Assembly (NCBI GenBank): GCA_006386115.1
Contig: VFIW01000035.1
Coordinates: forward strand, 248,001-312,000
Direction of reading: 5' to 3'
From: Globisporangium splendens
Taxonomy: Eukaryota > Oomycota > Peronosporomycetes > Pythiales > Pythiaceae
DNA: 64,000 bases
The notes under the pieces were generated by a model. It was given only the letters and a program-made list of their open reading frames with translations. It was not told the origin of the DNA and did no database searches. Made by a program: the position numbers and the translations under genes. Positions 62,460 to 64,000 of this stretch are shown piece by piece. Each line of letters begins with the position of its first letter. Position 1 is the first letter of the stretch.

Positions 62460-64000
62460 CTACGTTGGGATCGCATTGAATGTCACGGTATCTGCGACTT
62501 CGCCGAGCCATTTCAAGATGTGGATGCGGCTGCAGGCGTAACTGATACCATGGACTTCGACGAGGTCGACAGCCTTGCGGTGGTGCGCGTACAGGAACGC
62601 GAGGATCTCGAAGCGGCCGTGAGCGGCTGCATGGGTCGCTGCGTTCACAGTGCAGCCTTCGCGGCGATGCTCGTGCAAGAACTGGAAGATCTTCGTGTGA
62701 CCGCGCATGGCGCTGGCGTCCATAGCCTGGGTCGTGCATCCTTCCGATCGATTGCGGTGCAGCCACTGGACGATTTGGAAATGACCTTCGCGTGCAGCAG
62801 CGTCCATGGCATTCGTTGTGCATCCTTCACTGCGATTCGCGTGGAGCCACTGGATGATCTCCAAGTGTCCGTGTGCCGCTGCGTCGTCCATGGCGTTGGT
62901 GGTGCACCCTTCATCGCGATGTTCATGAAGCCATTCGACGACGTGGAGATGCCCATTTGACGCTGCAGCGTCCATAGCGCGCGTCGTGCATCCTTCGTGT
63001 GGGAATGCGGCATGCAGCCATTGCACGACGTCGAGAAACCCATTCGCTGCAGCATTGTCCATGGCGTCGGTGACCAGGATTGGCGGCGCTGAGGTTGCTC
63101 TGTGATTACTGTGCGCATTTTCCAAGTGGAAGGACGCGGTGTAGCGTTGCTGGTGAAGCCACTGCAGGACCGCAAGGTGTCCATTCGAAGCAGCGCCTAC
63201 GAGACTCTGTCGACTGCAGCCTTCGTTTCGATGAGCGTGCAGCCATTGCACCACTCCAAAGTGTCCATTTGTCGCCGCGAGATCCATTGCGTCTGTGGTG
63301 CATCCTTCGTCTCGGTTCGTGTGAAGCCATGTGACGACGTGTAAGTGGCCATTCGCAGCAGCGCCGTCCATAGCGCGCGTCGTGCAGCCTTGCTCGCGGT
63401 AGTGCTCGTGCAGCCAGCGCACGGCATCAAGATGTCCATTTCGCGCCGCATTATCCATCGCCGCGTACGAGCCGCCGCTGTTCAAGCCATGCGCTTGGAG
63501 CCATTGCATCACGTGCACATGGCCATTCGCGGCAGCACTGTCAATCAATGCGCTGTACAGCCGCCGATTCGCCGTCGTATGGAGCCATTGCAGCGTCTCA
63601 AGCTTGCCGTGCGCGGCAGCCGCCGTCAGCGGACGCATGAACGTGATCAGTGCGTTCCATTCTCCGCGTCTGTGGGTCGAGAACCACTGGAGCACGTGCG
63701 TCGCGCCATTGCCCGCTGCTGCCTCCAACGCCACCGGGTCGCACAAATCCTGACGATAGTGCGTATGCAGCCACTCGATCATTTGCAAGTCACTGTTCTT
63801 GACAGCCTCGCTCATCGCGCCGCGCACGTTGCCCTCAGGTAAGTACTTTTCGCGCAGCCATTGCATTACATGCAGGAATCCGCGCCTCGCAGCCTTGCAC
63901 ATGGCCTTGTCGAACTGCGCCTGCGCATCAAACACATGGCGTCCACCGCTTGCAACAAGTCGTTCGAGCAAGTGGACATTCCCGTCTCGTGCGGCGTTTG
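62460..64000 (-). CDS. WLH-type ankyrin-like repeat protein, 5' end beyond window
   Basis: An open frame of more than 510 codons running off the right edge; reading upstream it continues as NAARDGNVHLLERLVASGG. Ankyrin-like units of 26-33 residues follow one another, with consensus GCTTxAMDxAAxNGHLxVVxWLHxHRDE, for example CTTRAMDGAAANGHLHVVTW and CTTNAMDDAAAHGHLEIIQW. The C terminus is FLYAHHRKAVDLVEVHGIS...ILKWLGEVADTVTFNAIPT. No other domain or signal peptide is visible. Such proteins are numerous in oomycetes and presumably mediate protein-protein contacts; no target is known. The degenerate copy at 16990-18258 is a paralogue. Confidence 0.9.
   Translation of the reverse strand, partial: NAARDGNVHLLERLVASGGRHVFDAQAQFDKAMCKAARRGFLHVMQWLREKYLPEGNVRGAMSEAVKNSDLQMIEWLHTHYRQDLCDPVALEAAAGNGATHVLQWFSTHRRGEWNALITFMRPLTAAAAHGKLETLQWLHTTANRRLYSALIDSAAANGHVHVMQWLQAHGLNSGGSYAAMDNAARNGHLDAVRWLHEHYREQGCTTRAMDGAAANGHLHVVTWLHTNRDEGCTTDAMDLAATNGHFGVVQWLHAHRNEGCSRQSLVGAASNGHLAVLQWLHQQRYTASFHLENAHSNHRATSAPPILVTDAMDNAAANGFLDVVQWLHAAFPHEGCTTRAMDAAASNGHLHVVEWLHEHRDEGCTTNAMDDAAAHGHLEIIQWLHANRSEGCTTNAMDAAAREGHFQIVQWLHRNRSEGCTTQAMDASAMRGHTKIFQFLHEHRREGCTVNAATHAAAHGRFEILAFLYAHHRKAVDLVEVHGISYACSRIHILKWLGEVADTVTFNAIPT

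Overview
This looks like nuclear DNA from an oomycete (Peronosporales/Pythiales type); I cannot fix the genus. The signs are short GT-AG introns, mostly 70-100 bp; TCATTCC-type initiator sequences like the oomycete core promoter upstream of several genes; the oomycete-expanded ankyrin-like family with WLH...GCTTxAMDxAA repeats; and a large tandem-kinase ankyrin gene. No CRISPR, operon or prokaryotic signal is present.

Left third (1-16526): four Ty3/gypsy retrotransposons, none complete, stacked inside one another. Reading inward, C (minus; 11705-16526) is cut in its integrase by B (minus; 8576-11704). B is cut in its reverse transcriptase by D (plus; 5632-8575). D is cut in its reverse transcriptase by A (minus; 1-5631, running off the left edge). 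Decay agrees with this order: A is fully open, D and B are each frameshifted twice, and C has an in-frame stop. A fifth element, E (plus; 25130-32783), stands alone with both LTRs, gag, a twice-frameshifted pol and an antisense coiled-coil reading frame at its 3' end. A, B, C and E all carry a canonical -1 slippery heptamer 5-9 nt before a perfect hairpin that contains the gag stop codon.

Middle (16.5-25.1 and 32.8-36.2 kb): a broken ankyrin-like pseudogene; a local family of three quinone oxidoreductases (an intron-containing gene, an inverted pseudogene that keeps two introns, and an intronless gene) with a 78-bp identical tract suggesting gene conversion; a small NTF2/SnoaL-like protein; and an eight-exon mannose-1-phosphate guanylyltransferase.

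Right half (36.2-64 kb): single-copy-looking housekeeping and signalling genes. They are an ankyrin-pseudokinase-kinase protein, a type II P-type cation ATPase, a three-exon importin alpha with an unusual acidic insertion, a secreted GH32 invertase, a poly(A) polymerase with a very long N-terminal extension, and a WLH ankyrin-like gene running off the right edge. The genes between them belong to unrelated pathways (cell-wall sugar nucleotide supply, ion transport, nuclear import, sucrose use, mRNA 3' processing), as expected for a eukaryotic chromosome with no operons. Long antisense reading frames over the conserved genes were treated as codon-bias shadows.
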